Shown here piece after piece: positions 10,900-23,787 of a DNA stretch of 64,000 nt (the stretch's first letter is position 1; each line of letters starts with the position of its first letter). The position numbers and the translations under genes are program-made. Below the pieces are notes generated by a model, which was not told the DNA's origin, made no database searches, and was given only the letters and a program-made list of their open reading frames with translations. The stretch lies in contig JAIOJX010000031.1 in the NCBI GenBank assembly GCA_022376925.1, positions 137,224,854 through 137,288,853 on the forward strand, in the 5' to 3' direction. Source of the DNA: Tragulus kanchil. Its lineage: Eukaryota; Chordata; Mammalia; Artiodactyla; Tragulidae.

Positions 10900-12810
10900 G
10901 GAAATTGTCCTCAGGGCTCAAGAGAATAATCTGATGTATACTGAGGTGGATAATTTTGTACAGAATCTTAGAATTCAGTTTTCTATTCCTGGAACTTGTA
11001 TTTTCTTTTGTGACCAGGACCCTGGTGAGGCCACATAAAAATGCATAAGAATTACAATTTTCAGGAGAAATCCAATATCAAAACCCCAGATATTGGGGCC
11101 AGGAATCGTGATGATGGAGACAAGCAAAGTCTTGGGGAGCCAGTTTTAAGAGTTGTCTTGTTGTGTTTAAGTTAATCAAGGCAGTCATGGACAAAAAGAA
11201 TGTTGGTTATTTTTTCCCACTCAGAAGTTTCAGTGATGGGAAGATTTATATTTTCTTGCCTCACTTAAAGATTATTTCTAAAGGAAATTTTGCTTCTTTC
11301 TCTTGGTAGATAAGTACACAGGCAGACTGGCAAAAATAATTGCCCAATGGCACTCTACTTTCTAAAAACAGTCAGAAATGAAGTATAGAACTTTGGGTGT
11401 TTCTATTGGACTATAAATTGCACAAAGACTAATTTGAATACTCCCAATGTCTTAGCTTAGTTTTCTCAGAAAGCAAGGCCTGAGGCAAACCTCCTGTGCT
11501 ATCTCTTTATTAGGAAATAAGATTCTAGGGAGCATTCTATGCTGTATACATAAAAGGGTAATGCTGAGTTAATCTTAGCTGGTCACTGCAGTTCTGGCCA
11601 ACACTGGAACAAGTGACCCTGAGTCAGATGAGGCTAAGAGGACTGAAAGTGACCTACGAGAGGCCCCTGTTTCCCCTAGAATCATATTTTCAGATCTCAA
11701 CAGGTATTCAAATAAGCAGATTAAAATCCAGAGAGTAAGAGACTTCAAAAGCCTCACAGCCAGTCATTTCAGTTAGTGACAGAGCTTAGAACACATCTAT
11801 TTCTAGCTCAGTCTATTCATTCATTTACCATGTTCTCCAAACATCAGACAGTCCTATGTGGCAAAATTTCCCAAACACCTCATGAGGTGAGAAGCACGTC
11901 AACACCTCCTAAATATTCATGAGCTGTTTAACGGTTCAATCTTGGTGGGTTGCAATATGTCTATCAGGATCTATTTATTCTCATTACTTCACTGCTGTTC
12001 TGGAGTGATGCATTATAAACAATTTATGATGTGTTGACAGGACAGATGAATGCTAGGATAATAGGCTGGAGAGGAGAAAATCTCACCATGGCACACAGAA
12101 TGCAGAGGCGTGACTCTGTAAAGGTTTATGGGAATGACACTGATGGCTTGCGTGCTTAGCCATTGATGCACCAGCCTGCAGCTCTGCTAGGCTTGTGTTG
12201 CAGAAGTTGTGTGTCTGCCTGCCTTTGCTGGCACTGGGTATCATTCTACAGGTAGAATCTGAACCTGTAGAATCTCTTTTTCCAAATGAAGGGTACCATG
12301 GCTGGGAGGTGCTAGTGGTCAGTAGTCTGTGGGCACAAATATCTTTGAATGCTTAATGCCTTAGTAAAACTTTGGAGGGGTGGGGGGAGAAATCTAAACG
12401 TCATTTAGCTCAAGTTGTGGTTGAAAATTAAGTTTCCAAAAGTCAAAGCTAATCGCTTAGCCTAAGTAGTGCTATCATTTAGAGCTGCTGTTTTGAAAAT
12501 TGTATCTGAGAACAGAACCAGGATATTCCTCAAATGCTGAGTATTTATCCTTCTCTGCCGCTCACAATGAGAGAGCACTGACTCACTTACCCAGAGTGAG
12601 GACAGAACTCTGCTTTTCTCCCACTCCTCTTACACACCTCGCCTAGACACAGCTCCAAATGAGTAAACAGAAACCCTGTTAAGCTTTTTTCTTCCCAGGA
12701 TACACATTAGGAAAAAAATGTTATGTACTCATTAAGTATTATCCAGGTAAATAGATAAAAGTATTATCGGGTAAAGAGGTAAATGGGGGTTGTTCAAGGA
12801 CACAGAGATG
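10900..12810. other. No gene seen; mostly single-copy sequence
   Basis: I find no exon, RNA gene or confident young repeat in this stretch. The part from 11932 on is repeated by duplication 5. Short frames lack motifs. Confidence 0.45.
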
Positions 12811-14092
12811 GCACCTTTTAGAATCGGAAACCTGAGTTCTGGCTGTCATCTCCACATGACCCTGAGAAGTGCCTCATATTTCTTATCTGTGAAATGTGTG
12901 TTTAGATGAATTGCCTACATACCTTAAAGGTAAATGAACACATCTGAAAGCACATTGAAAAGAGTGAAAAGATATAAGGAAAACAAAGGAAGGGAATCAA
13001 TTTTAGGTTCAATCCCTTGGTGAGGTTTTGCAATATTGTTCTATCAGGATCTATTTATTCTCATTACTTCACTGCTGTTCTGGAGTGATGCATTATAAAC
13101 AATTTATGATGTGTTGACAGGACAGATGAATGCTAGGATAATAGGCTGGAGAGGAGAAAATCTCACCATGGCACACAGAATGCAGAGGCGTGACTCTGTA
13201 AAGGTTTATGGGAATGACACTGATGGCTTGCGTGCTTAGCCATTGATGCACCAGCCTGCAGCTCTGCTAGGCTTGTGTTGCAGAAGTTGTGTGTCTGCCT
13301 GCCTTTGCTGGCACTGGGTATCATTCTACAGGTAGAATCTGAACCTGTAGAATCTCTTTTTCCAAATGAAGGGTACCATGGCTGGGAGGTGCTAGTGGTC
13401 AGTAGTCTGTGGGCACAAATATCTTTGAATGCTTAATGCCTTAGTAAAACTTTGGAGGGGTGGGGGGAGAAATCTAAACGTCATTTAGCTCAAGTTGTGG
13501 TTGAAAATTAAGTTTCCAAAAGTCAAAGCTAATCGCTTAGCCTAAGTAGTGCTATCATTTAGAGCTGCTGTTTTGAAAATTGTATCTGAGAACAGAACCA
13601 GGATATTCCTCAAATGCTGAGTATTTATCCTTCTCTGCCGCTCACAATGAGAGAGCACTGACTCACTTACCCAGAGTGAGGACAGAACTCTGCTTTTCTC
13701 CCACTCCTCTTACACACCTCGCCTAGACACAGCTCCAAATGAGTAAACAGAAACCCTGTTAAGCTTTTTTCTTCCCAGGATACACATTAGGAAAAAAATG
13801 TTATGTACTCATTAAGTATTATCCAGGTAAATAGATAAAAGTATTATCGGGTAAAGAGGTAAATGGGGGTTGTTCAAGGACACAGAGATGGCACCTTTTA
13901 GAATCGGAAACCTGAGTTCTGGCTGTCATCTCCACATGACCCTGAGAAGTGCCTCATATTTCTTATCTGTGAAATGTGTGTTTAGATGAATTGCCTACAT
14001 ACCTTAAAGGTAGATTCTGAAGAGAAAATAAATGAACACATCTGAAAGCACATTGAAAAGAGTGAAAAGATATAAGGAAAACAAAGGAAGGC
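11932..14092. repeat. Duplication 5: 11932-12993 and 13006-14092 (period 1080)
   Basis: Copies share everything from a GGTTCAATC start to AAACAAAGGAAGG. The first ~30 bases of copy 2 are a distorted version of copy 1 (extra T, G and CC). Near its 3' end copy 1 lacks an 18-19-base segment (GATTCTGAAGAGAAAATA region) present in copy 2. Between these ends the copies look identical by eye. Confidence 0.9.
12818..12932 (-). mobile_element. MIR SINE fragment (antisense)
   Basis: The reverse strand carries the weak MIR pattern: GAACTCAGGTTTCC, loss-of-function-free non-coding core, and the TTTCACAGATAAG region. Copies at about 13898-14012 and 14980-15094 come from duplications 5 and 6. Confidence 0.5.
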
Positions 14093-14191
14093 CTTTTCCC
14101 TCTGTCTCTCTGTTCATTTCACTCAATTCTTGAGAATTATTTGGATAGTTTATACAAGTTATTCCTCGTATCCACCATGGAGGTGAACTAT

Positions 14192-14412
14192 GCATGTGTG
14201 CTAAGTTCCTCAGTCATGTCTGACTCTTTGTGATCCTGTGAACTATAGCCCACCAGGCTCTTCTACTAATGGGATTTTCTACGCAAGAATACTGGAGTGG
14301 ATTGCCCGTCTCCAGGGGATCTTCTAGAGCCAGGGATTGAACCCATGTCTCTTACATCTCCTGCATTAACAGGTGACTTCATTACCAATAGTGCCACTTG
14401 GGAAACCCTGAA
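14192..14412 (-). mobile_element. Bov-tA SINE (antisense)
   Basis: Full-length arrangement in reverse: the TCAGTCATGTCTGACTCTTT end, GAATACTGGAGTGGATTGCC, the CAGGGATTGAACCCATGTCT A-unit/tRNA B-box block, and the CACTTGGGAAACCCTGAAG head. The tRNA-derived head carries the internal RNA polymerase III promoter region. The copy at 15274-15494 is from duplication 6. Confidence 0.88.
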
Positions 14413-15273
14413 GGTGAGCTGTAGTGCTCTGCAAAGCACATTCATGCATATCCCCCAATCTCATCTTTAGAATTTTGAGAGTTGGGGTGATGAGCAGCAG
14501 GGGTGATGCTCTCTGATTTCTGAGCAAACTGAGGAACATGGACTCATCTGCCCAAGACTGGTAAAAGGCCCTCCCAACACTGTGCAATAAGCTAGTCACA
14601 GAGCCCAGCACTTGGTTATGGGCTCTGGGTTCTTTCTTCACACGCCAGAGTCTAAACCAAGTTTTTATACAAGAAATTCTTGAAGTTGGTGCTGTGGTGT
14701 GTGATGGTCAGGCTTTGGGGCTTGAGATGAGGAAGAAAAGGACTCTGGAGATTTCCTTGTTGGATACTATCCTTCCTTCACATCTGCACTACTTACATGC
14801 CTTCCTGAAGCACCCTGTGCATATTCTCAGCCTTGATCCTTGTTAATCTCTCTTTCCCTCAACACCAAGTACAGAGTGAGACAGTCAAAGAGGGAAGAAG
14901 TGGTCATGCAACTATTTTTAGCTATTATCGGTGTAAAGAGGTAAATGGGGTTGTTCAAGGACACAGAGATGGCCCCTTTTTAGAATCGGAAACCTGAGTT
15001 CTGGCTGTCATCTCCACATGACCCTGAGAAGTGCCTCATATTTCTTATCTGTGAAATGTGTGTTTAGATGAATTGCCTACATACCTTAAAGGTAGATTCT
15101 GAAGAGAAAATAAATGAACACATCTGAAAGCACATTGAAAAGAGTGAAAAGATATAAGGAAAACAAAGGAAGGCCTTTTCCCTCTGTCTCTCTGTTCATT
15201 TCACTCAATTCTTGAGAATTATTTGGATAGTTTATACAAGTTATTCCTCGTATCCACCATGGAGGTGAACTAT

Positions 15274-15494
15274 GCATGTGTGCTAAGTTCCTCAGTCATG
15301 TCTGACTCTTTGTGATCCTGTGAACTATAGCCCACCAGGCTCTTCTACTAATGGGATTTTCTACGCAAGAATACTGGAGTGGATTGCCCGTCTCCAGGGG
15401 ATCTTCTAGAGCCAGGGATTGAACCCATGTCTCTTACATCTCCTGCATTAACAGGTGACTTCATTACCAATAGTGCCACTTGGGAAACCCTGAA
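15274..15494 (-). mobile_element. Bov-tA SINE (antisense), duplicate copy
   Basis: Same element and same flanks as 14192-14412; second instance through duplication 6. Confidence 0.88.
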
Positions 15495-16166
15495 GGTGAG
15501 CTGTAGTGCTCTGCAAAGCACATTCATGCATATCCCCCAATCTCATCTTTAGAATTTTGAGAGTTGGGGTGATGAGCAGCAGGGGTGATGCTCTCTGATT
15601 TCTGAGCAAACTGAGGAACATGGACTCATCTGCCCAAGACTGGTAAAAGGCCCTCCCAACACTGTGCAATAAGCTAGTCACAGAGCCCAGCACTTGGTTA
15701 TGGGCTCTGGGTTCTTTCTTCACACGCCAGAGTCTAAACCAAGTTTTTATACAAGAAATTCTTGAAGTTGGTGCTGTGGTGTGTGATGGTCAGGCTTTGG
15801 GGCTTGAGATGAGGAAGAAAAGGACTCTGGAGATTTCCTTGTTGGATACTATCCTTCCTTCACATCTGCACTACTTACATGCCTTCCTGAAGCACCCTGT
15901 GCATATTCTCAGCCTTGATCCTTGTTAATCTCTCTTTCCCTCAACACCAAGTACAGAGTGAGACAGTCAAAGAGGGAAGAAGTGGTCATGCAACTATTTT
16001 TAGCTGTTGACACTTACGTGATATAAATTCTTGAATGCCTTATAAGAGGCATAAAAACAATAAAGCTCATATATGCCCCCATGAGTCAATAACTGCTAAA
16101 GCTGAGTGATGGGTATATGGAAGTTCACTAGATCAGGGGTCAGTACATGTTTTAAAAAGCCACAGA

Positions 16167-17190
16167 GTAGATATCAATAACCTCAGACATGCAGATGACA
16201 CTACCCTTATGGCAGAAAGCAAAGAGGAACTAAAGAGCTTCCTTTTTTTTTTTTGGCCACTTCTATTTGTCTTTCATTTAATTATTTTCATCCATCTTTG
16301 TTCTTTGGCCTGTGTGGGCCTCTCATCACAGTGGCCTCACTTGTTGCTGAACACCGGCTCTGGGTGCATACGCTCCAGAGCTCTGGCTTGGTAGTTGGAC
16401 ACATCAGTCCAGCCACTCCACGGCACATGGGATCTTCCTAGGCCAGGGATCAAACAAGCGCCCCTTGCACTGCAAGGTGATGTCCTTACCCACTGGACCA
16501 CCAGGGAAGCCCACTAAAGAGCCTCTTGATGAAGGTGAAAGAGGAGAGTGAAAAAGTTGGCCTTAAACTCAACATTAAAATAAACAAAGCTCATGACATC
16601 TGGTCCCACACTTCACGGCAACTAAATGGGCAAATAATGGACACAGTGACAGACTTTACTTCTTGGGTTCCCAAATCACTGTGAATGGTTGACTATAACT
16701 ATGAGATTAAAAGATGCTGTTCCTTGGAAGAAAAGCTATGACAAACCTAGACAGCATACTGAAAAGCAAAGACATCACTTTGATGACAAAAGCCTATATA
16801 GTCAAAGCTACAGTTTTCCAAGTAGTCATGTGTGGATGTGAGAGTTGGACCACAAAGAAGGCAAGGTGCTGAAGATATGATGTCTTTGAACTCTGGTGCT
16901 GGAGAGGACTCTTGACAATCCCTTGGACTGAAAGGAGATCAAACCAGTCCATCCTAAAGGAAGTCAACCTGAATATTCATTGGAAGGACTGATGCTGAAG
17001 TTGAAGTTCCAGTACTTTGGCCACCTGATGTGAAGTGCCAACTCATCGGGAAAGATGGTTGGATGGCATCACTGAGTCAACGGACATGAAAATCAGCAAG
17101 TTCCAGGAGATGGTGAAGGATAGGGAAGCTTGGTGTGCTGCAGTCCATGGGATCACAAAGAGTCAGACAATTGAACTGAACTAAACTGAG
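16167..17190 (+). mobile_element. BovB LINE, 5'-truncated, with nested SINE
   Basis: BovB begins inside the reverse transcriptase at the catalytic box. The Y of the YADD motif reads H here (CATGCAGATGAC, 16188-16199). It runs to the 3' end (CTGAACTAAACTGA). The reading frame is broken by indels and by a SINE at 16241-16512. The host sequence repeats around the SINE (ACTAAAGAGC at 16229-16238 and 16513-16522). It is inactive. The BovB at 61398-62972 has a SINE at the same position. Confidence 0.9.
16241..16512 (-). mobile_element. CHR-type tRNA-derived SINE nested in BovB
   Basis: On the minus strand it starts with GGGCTTCCCTGGTGGTCCAG, has a B-box-like GATCCCTGGCC, and ends with AGGCCACACAGG and a poly-A (the + strand poly-T at 16242-16254). 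It is a cetartiodactyl tRNA-derived SINE, similar to the elements at 19329, 20463, 58290 and 61914. It includes an extra 3' segment (GGCCACTTCTATTTGTCTTT on the + strand) shared only with the 61914 copy. Confidence 0.82.
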
Positions 17191-17199
17191 ATAATTTAG

Positions 17200-18150
17200 A
17201 CTTTCAGGCCATACAATCTCTGTTGCAACACCCAACTCTGCTCTTGCAGCAGAAAGGCAGATGAAGACCATATGTAAATGAACGAACATGGCTGTGTTCC
17301 AGTATAACTTGGCAAAAGGTGTTGGGCCAAATCTGGCCCATGGAACACAATTTGCTGACTCATGCTTTGTTCTGTTTAGTTTAATAGATGTTTTACATTT
17401 TCCATAGTGAAATATTAAAGTATTAGTGCCTAAAATTATATGTGATAATTTCTTAAAGAGTGAAACTTAGTTACAGCATCCTTACTCTCTGTTTCTGTGC
17501 ATAGAGCAAATGGGTCACCTAACAGTGATCACATTTTGATAAAAGTTTTTTTCAAGTAAATGAAGGAAACTATTCAGTGATTATCTTGAAAATATTGGAG
17601 ACAACAAGGTAGTTTTTATGCAAAATTTGGATACAAAATAAAAATCTAGTTTTGCCTGAATTATTTAGACTGATGAAGCTTAGCTGAGGAATTGGGTGCC
17701 TGATCTGGCAGAACTCTTCTTTTTACTTTCCATAGTCAATGCTCTACAAACTCTAGCCACATATCCCGTGCCTCAGGCTCAGCAGGTGTGATTTAGAAAA
17801 CGACAGTTCTGATCTCAGGCAACAATTGTTTCCTATGCTCACCATAGCCAATTCTCCCTACACTGTTATTATCACTTCTATTTCATGGAAATGCACAGCA
17901 GCTCAGCTAAAACAAGGCAACTGAAATTTTAAAACACTGATTATTTGGACTTTCATTTTCTATAGAAATCTAGTTCGCAGTAAAGATCACTATTTAGATC
18001 ATGTTTTTTTCCATTTCTGAAATAAAATACCAGGCTTTGGGCAACAATCTTATCTGTAAAATGGGGATGATATTAGTGCCTACCTCATAGAAACTCTCCA
18101 GATGACTAAAGGCAAGTAGTAAATTATAGTATATTATGCAGCTATTAAGA
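17200..18150. other. No gene seen; AT-rich sequence with a MIR remnant
   Basis: The stretch near 18040-18125 resembles an antisense MIR tail (TTATCTGTAAAATGGGGATG, TGCCTACCTCATAG). The remainder is unrecognised. No exon or RNA gene is supported. Confidence 0.45.
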
Positions 18151-18163
18151 ATAATGCTATGGG

Positions 18164-18355
18164 ATATACTGTAAGACTAAGGGAATGTATAAAGGGGCTA
18201 CGCAACAACCTGGAGGAGTGGGATGGGGAGGGACTAGAAGGGGGGCTCAAGTGGGAGGGGTCAAGGGTATGCCTATGATTGATTTGGATTTATGAATAGC
18301 TGTAAACAACAAAACTCTGTAAAGGTAAAATAAAAAGAATTATATGTAGAAAAAG
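18164..18355 (+). mobile_element. Very short 5'-truncated L1 3' end
   Basis: About 190 bp of L1 3' UTR (GGGTCAAGGGTATGCCTATG, TGTAAACAACAAAACTCTGT, then an A-rich tail). A 12-bp target-site duplication, TAATGCTATGGG, lies at 18152-18163 and 18356-18367. It belongs to the same family as 1316-1650 and 34918-36644. Confidence 0.8.
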
Positions 18356-19328
18356 TAATGCTATGGGGAGTGATGAATGGCAGGTAAAATGTTCACATTA
18401 AAAAGGCAAGATAAAAATTATCTACATACTATCATGTCAATAACTTTAAAATATGTATATAGAAAAACAGGAAGTAATATTGTAAATGCGATTCTTACTA
18501 GTGAACTCACAAATTACTTTTATCTTTGCAAAGTGGGTTTGTGCTCAGTTTTTAACACTAGCTTTTAGGATTATGAGTTGTTTTCTGTGGCTACATTTTG
18601 TGTGCTTGATTTTCATGTGGTTTGAATGTTTCAAAAAGTGTGTTTCCTGAGAGCAAAAAGATAGTTTTTTTTGATATATACAATATAAAATGATGTTTTG
18701 AATTCAGTTATTTAGTAATAGCATTTCTCAAGGAATCTGGAATGTCTCACTGTGAAATGGGCTGAGTAGTCTGTGTTTTCTTTTAGGTAGGGGTTACTTT
18801 TTCCAGGCAAGACTGGCGCTCCGGCTTCCAGCCCACTCCTGCAGGATGGAGTGAGCGGACTCCTCTGTGGGATGGAGTGCAGGCGATGCAGCCAAGGACG
18901 TGTGTTGTCCTGCCCTCCGATGGCTCGGGTAGAGAAGGTGGTCCTTCTCACTGTCTCTGTCTCTCATATAATTTGCTCTATAGTGAAACTGTATTTTAGA
19001 CAAATTAAAGCACTGTTTTATGAAATTTCTCTCTGAAAGACATAAAAAGAGATTAGAAGAAATATATAAAAAAGTTGTTACAACACAAAATTTTCCTCTT
19101 GTACACTTGTACACTTGCTTTAGTGTACTTCCGGTTGACAAATATGTCCCTTGACATGTTATTTTTTCTTCAGATGAAAAACGGAGAGTAACTCCCATAA
19201 GGAAGGAATGGTTTAGTAAATTATACAGACTTATATGAATGGGCCTTTGTGCAACCATTAAAGATGCTTACAGAGGGCTTTTTTTAAAAAATAAAAAATC
19301 ATTATGATATAATTAGTAGAAAAAAAAA

Positions 19329-19562
19329 GGGCTTCCCTGTTGGTCCAGTGGGTGAAGAGTCCACCTTGCAGTACAAGGGGCGCCGATTCAGTCCCTGGCC
19401 CAGGAAGATCCCACGTGCCGAGGAGCAGCTGGACCGGTGTGTCCAGTTGCGAGCTAGTGTTCTGGAGTGCATGCGCCCGGAGCTGGTGCTCTGCAACGGG
19501 AGACACAGCTGAAATGGGAGGCCCACACAGGCCAAAGAATAAAGAAAATAAATAAATAAACC
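19329..19562 (+). mobile_element. CHR-type tRNA-derived SINE
   Basis: Starts GGGCTTCCCTGTTGGTCCAG (tRNA-like A-box side), continues GATTCAGTCCCTGG (B-box side), GATCCCACGTGCCG, CACACAGGCCAAAGAATAAA and an AAATAAATAAA tail. It is the sense form of the elements at 16241, 58290 and 61914. The duplicate is at 20463-20693. Confidence 0.83.
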
Positions 19563-20462
19563 AATAAAATAGCCACCCCCCCAAAAAAAATTAAAAAAAA
19601 AAACAATAAAGATTTTAAATTTCAAATATACAGTACTCATATCTATGCAATAACATATAACATAAGCATAAAATATACTAGTATATAGTCTTTTGGGACT
19701 GAACCCTTTAATACGTGTTTCCAAGTGGACAGTGTCAGAACTGAGTTCAAATCTACATTTTGTGTGATTTATTTATTTAAGCCTGAGAGCAAAAGATAGT
19801 TTTGATATATACAATATAAAATGATGTTTTGAATTCAGTTATTTAGTAATAGCATTTCTCAAGGAATCTGGAATGTCTCACTGTGAAATGGGCTGAGTAG
19901 TCTGTGTTTTCTTTTAGGTAGGGGTTACTTTTTCCAGGCAAGACTGGCGCTCCGGCTTCCAGCCCACTCCTGCAGGATGGAGTGAGCGGACTCCTCTGTG
20001 GGATGGAGTGCAGGCGATGCAGCCAAGGACGTGTGTTGTCCTGCCCTCCGATGGCTCGGGTAGAGAAGGTGGTCCTTCTCACTGTCTCTGTCTCTCATAT
20101 AATTTGCTCTATAGTGAAACTGTATTTTAGACAAATTAAAGCACTGTTTTATGAAATTTCTCTCTGAAAGACATAAAAAGAGATTAGAAGAAATATATAA
20201 AAAAGTTGTTACAACACAAAATTTTCCTCTTGTACACTTGTACACTTGCTTTAGTGTACTTCCGGTTGACAAATATGTCCCTTGACATGTTATTTTTTCT
20301 TCAGATGAAAAACGGAGAGTAACTCCCATAAGGAAGGAATGGTTTAGTAAATTATACAGACTTATATGAATGGGCCTTTGTGCAACCATTAAAGATGCTT
20401 ACAGAGGGCTTTTTTTAAAAAATAAAAAATCATTATGATATAATTAGTAAAAAAAAAAAATA

Positions 20463-20693
20463 GGGGCTTCCCTGTTGGTCCAGTGGGTGAAGAGTCCACC
20501 TTGCAGTACAAGGGGCGCCGATTCAGTCCCTGGCCCAGGAAGATCCCACGTGCCGAGGAGCAGCTGGACCGGTGTGTCCAGTTGCGAGCTAGTGTTCTGG
20601 AGTGCATGCGCCCGGAGCTGGTGCTCTGCAACGGGAGACACAGCTGAAATGGGAGGCCCACACAGGCCAAAGAATAAAGAAAATAAATAAATA
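20463..20693 (+). mobile_element. CHR-type SINE, duplicate copy
   Basis: Same element as 19329-19562 through duplication 7. The preceding A run is longer and is followed by TAGG instead of GG, a typical consensus-error difference. Confidence 0.83.
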
Positions 20694-20898
20694 AACCAAT
20701 AAAATAGCCACCCCCCCAAAAAAAATTAAAAAAAAAAACAATAAAGATTTTAAATTTCAAATATACAGTACTCATATCTATGCAATAACATATAACATAA
20801 GCATAAAATATACTAGTATATAGTCTTTTGGGACTGAACCCTTCACCTATGGGATCTGACGTGTTTCCAAGTGGACAGTGTCAGAACTGAGTTCAAAT

Positions 20899-21085
20899 AG
20901 AGGACAAGAATCTTCCTGCAATGCAGGAGATCTGGGTTTGATACCTGGGTCAGGAAGATACCTTGGAGAAAGGAATGGTGACCCATACCAGTATTCTTGC
21001 CTGGGAGATCCCATGGACAGAGGAGCCTGGCAGGCTACAGTCTGTGGTGTCGCAAAGAGTCAGATACGACTGAGCGACTAGCACA
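20899..21085 (+). mobile_element. Bov-tA SINE, missing its head
   Basis: Contains AATGCAGGAGATCTGGGTTT (B-box region), GGAAGATACCTTGGAGAAAG, CAGTATTCTTGCCTGGGAGA, and GTCGCAAAGAGTCAGATACG with ACTGAGCGAC at the end. The start coincides with the end of duplication 7, where the preceding text may be damaged. Confidence 0.85.
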
Positions 21086-21369
21086 GATACTGACAGATAA
21101 TATAAAAAGAAATATCCCAATAAGAGTATCATAATTTTTAAAATTTAATTCTTAAGTATAAGAAACACATGAATACATTTTTATGTAAAAAATTAAAATA
21201 TTACACTAAGGCTAAATATCCTTTGATCACTGAAATAATCACTTGTGATAGTTTGGTGTATTATATTTTTAAAGGATTTTCTTCATACTTTTCTATTTCT
21301 CTATTTTTTTATATTAGTTTACGTTGCTTTTATAGTATATATATGTGTTTGCACTCAGAAAATAATTTA

Positions 21370-21790
21370 AAAGAGAAATGCAAAATAAAACAGTCATAAG
21401 TCACTATTTCACATCCACTGGAGTGGAAAATAGTTTACAAATCTAATAACATTATTTACTTACAAGGATGTGGGGAAGGAATGGAGGAGTGTCAACTGAC
21501 ACAACTACTTTAGAGAGTATTTCATAATATATAAGATATAACCTTTTTTCTCAGTAGTGACATTTCTAGGCATATGTTTTTAAAAAAGCTCACACACATG
21601 GACATGAGGAAACATGTACAAGCAAGGATGTTTAGTACAACATTTTCACAGTAGTAAAAATTTAGAAACTAAGTATTGATCAGTAGTAGACTAACAGATA
21701 TAGCAGCTAATAATATGTATTAACAAGATCTGCATGACAGTATAAATTAAATGAAATAGTAAACTAAGTGAGTGAAATAGTCTGACATAA
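21370..21790 (+). mobile_element. Old L1 ORF2 3' fragment
   Basis: Decayed L1 text: AGAGAAATGCAAAATAAAAC, ACTATTTCACATCCACTGG, CAAGGATGTGGGGAAGGAA, and AATATATAAGATATAACC. The frame is lost. The piece is repeated at 22507-22900 through duplication 8. Confidence 0.65.
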
Positions 21791-23620
21791 TCTATATATA
21801 AGCTTTAGAAATATACAAAAACCTTTCAGGTTCCAATTAAGATAAAGTAAACAGACTCTATCCTGTTTCTTTCACTGAGTATATCTAAAAGCCCTGGACA
21901 GAATACATGGAACAACTATCTGAAGACTGAAAAGTAAATGGTATCAGATTGGGAAAGAAAATGTGAACTTGAAGTATGACTGATATATCGATGACTTTCC
22001 TGCCCTTTCCTCCACATTCTGTGACAGTTCAAAGGCACTAGAATTCTGGAACAGCTCACTGAGCACAGGGAAAAAAGAGCTCCAGGAGAAGCCCTACCTT
22101 TCTGGACAGAGGATTAGGAAGAAGAGTCCCTATTAGTGAGAGGATGGAGAAATTTTCCTATACATTTTTTCTTTTCTCCCTAGATCTGAAGGAAAAATTT
22201 GTCAGAGGGTGATTATGGCAGCAATAACCAGGCAGACAGCTAAAATTCTGAGGAAGATGAATCGTTCTTTCTAAACATAACTGTTTTCTGGAGAGTGAGG
22301 GTGTTTGTCATTGCTTTTTCTCTTCATTCTCAAACTTTTTGGCCCTTGTGGTGAATCCTATTGTCAGAAATACATAGTACATTAGAGAGATGAAAGTCCT
22401 GGATTTCCAGCCAAAGGGCAGGAAAGGGCAGAGTGTGGAGACTGTGGAGAGGAGGAAGATTGAGGAAGGGATCCCATAGAACTCAAGCTTAGTCTCCAAG
22501 ACACACAAGTCACTATTTCACATCCACTGGAGTGGAAAATAGTTTACAAATCTAATAACATTATTTACTTACAAGGATGTGGGGAAGGAATGGAGGAGTG
22601 TCAACTGACACAACTACTTTAGAGAGTATTTCATAATATATAAGATATAACCTTTTTTCTCAGTAGTGACATTTCTAGGCATATGTTTTTAAAAAAGCTC
22701 ACACACATGGACATGAGGAAACATGTACAAGCAAGGATGTTTAGTACAACATTTTCACAGTAGTAAAAATTTAGAAACTAAGTATTGATCAGTAGTAGAC
22801 TAACAGATATAGCAGCTAATAATATGTATTAACAAGATCTGCATGACAGTATAAATTAAATGAAATAGTAAACTAAGTGAGTGAAATAGTCTGACATAAT
22901 CTATATATAAGCTTTAGAAATATACAAAAACCTTTCAGGTTCCAATTAAGATAAAGTAAACAGACTCTATCCTGTTTCTTTCACTGAGTATATCTAAAAG
23001 CCCTGGACAGAATACATGGAACAACTATCTGAAGACTGAAAAGTAAATGGTATCAGATTGGGAAAGAAAATGTGAACTTGAAGTATGACTGATATATCGA
23101 TGACTTTCCTGCCCTTTCCTCCACATTCTGTGACAGTTCAAAGGCACTAGAATTCTGGAACAGCTCACTGAGCACAGGGAAAAAAAAAGAGCTCCAGGAG
23201 AAGCCCTACCTTTCTGGACAGAGGATTAGGAAGAAGAGTCCCTATTAGTGAGAGGATGGAGAAATTTTCCTATACATTTTTTCTTTTCTCCCTAGATCTG
23301 AAGGAAAAATTTGTCAGAGGGTGATTATGGCAGCAATAACCAGGCAGACAGCTAAAATTCTGAGGAAGATGAATCGTTCTTTCTAAACATAACTGTTTTC
23401 TGGAGAGTGAGGGTGTTTGTCATTGCTTTTTTTCTCTTCATTCTCAAACTTTTTGGCCCTTGTGGTGAATCCTATTGTCAGAAATACATAGTACATTAGA
23501 GAGATGAAAGTCCTGGATTTCCAGCCAAAGGGCAGGAAAGGGCAGAGTGTGGAGACTGTGGAGAGGAGGAAGATTGAGGAAGGGATCCCATAGAACTCAA
23601 GCTTAGTCTCCAAGACACAC
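21398..23620. repeat. Duplication 8: 21398-22506 and 22507-23620 (period 1109)
   Basis: Copies start at AAGTCACTATTTCAC and adjoin with only an ACACACAAG microhomology at the junction. Differences are homopolymer lengths: A6 versus A9 near 22070/23180 and the T run near 22317/23427. No gene is seen inside. Confidence 0.9.
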
Positions 23621-23787
23621 AAGTGTAGCTCTAATTCCAATAGCAAACCAACTACTTTGAGAACTGAGCTTTGGGGGTAGATGACCACTCAGCTTCCCAA
23701 CTGTCCCCAAGGTGACACCTAACAAAGAATATATCTGAATAACAATGCACAATTAATATAGCTTTAGTCAAAAAAAGCTTATTAGAG

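Larger units (their letters stand above)
13842..16004. repeat. Duplication 6: 13842-14921 and 14923-16004 (period ~1081)
   Basis: Copies start at TATTATCGG and end at CAACTATTTTTAGCT. Errors cluster at the start of copy 2: a one-base gain after TATCGG, a one-base loss in a G run, and a changed CACC/CCCC. The first ~250 bp are the third instance of sequence already seen in duplication 5. Confidence 0.9.
18646..20898. repeat. Duplication 7: 18646-19752 and 19782-20898 (period ~1131-1136)
   Basis: Copies start at CCTGAGAGCAAAA and end at CTGAGTTCAAAT. Copy 2 starts with shortened runs (AAAA versus AAAAA, one T run cut). The 29-base spacer 19753-19781 is a degraded repeat of sequence just upstream of copy 1: it shares CTACATTTTGTGTG with 18592-18605. 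Copy 1 has lost part of CACCTATGGGATCTG near its end. Confidence 0.9.

Noticed and set aside
18794..19258. 154-codon minus-strand frame (and twin at 19925-20389)
   Set aside because: No domain, signal peptide or compositional sign of selection, and no splice context. The twin exists only through duplication 7.
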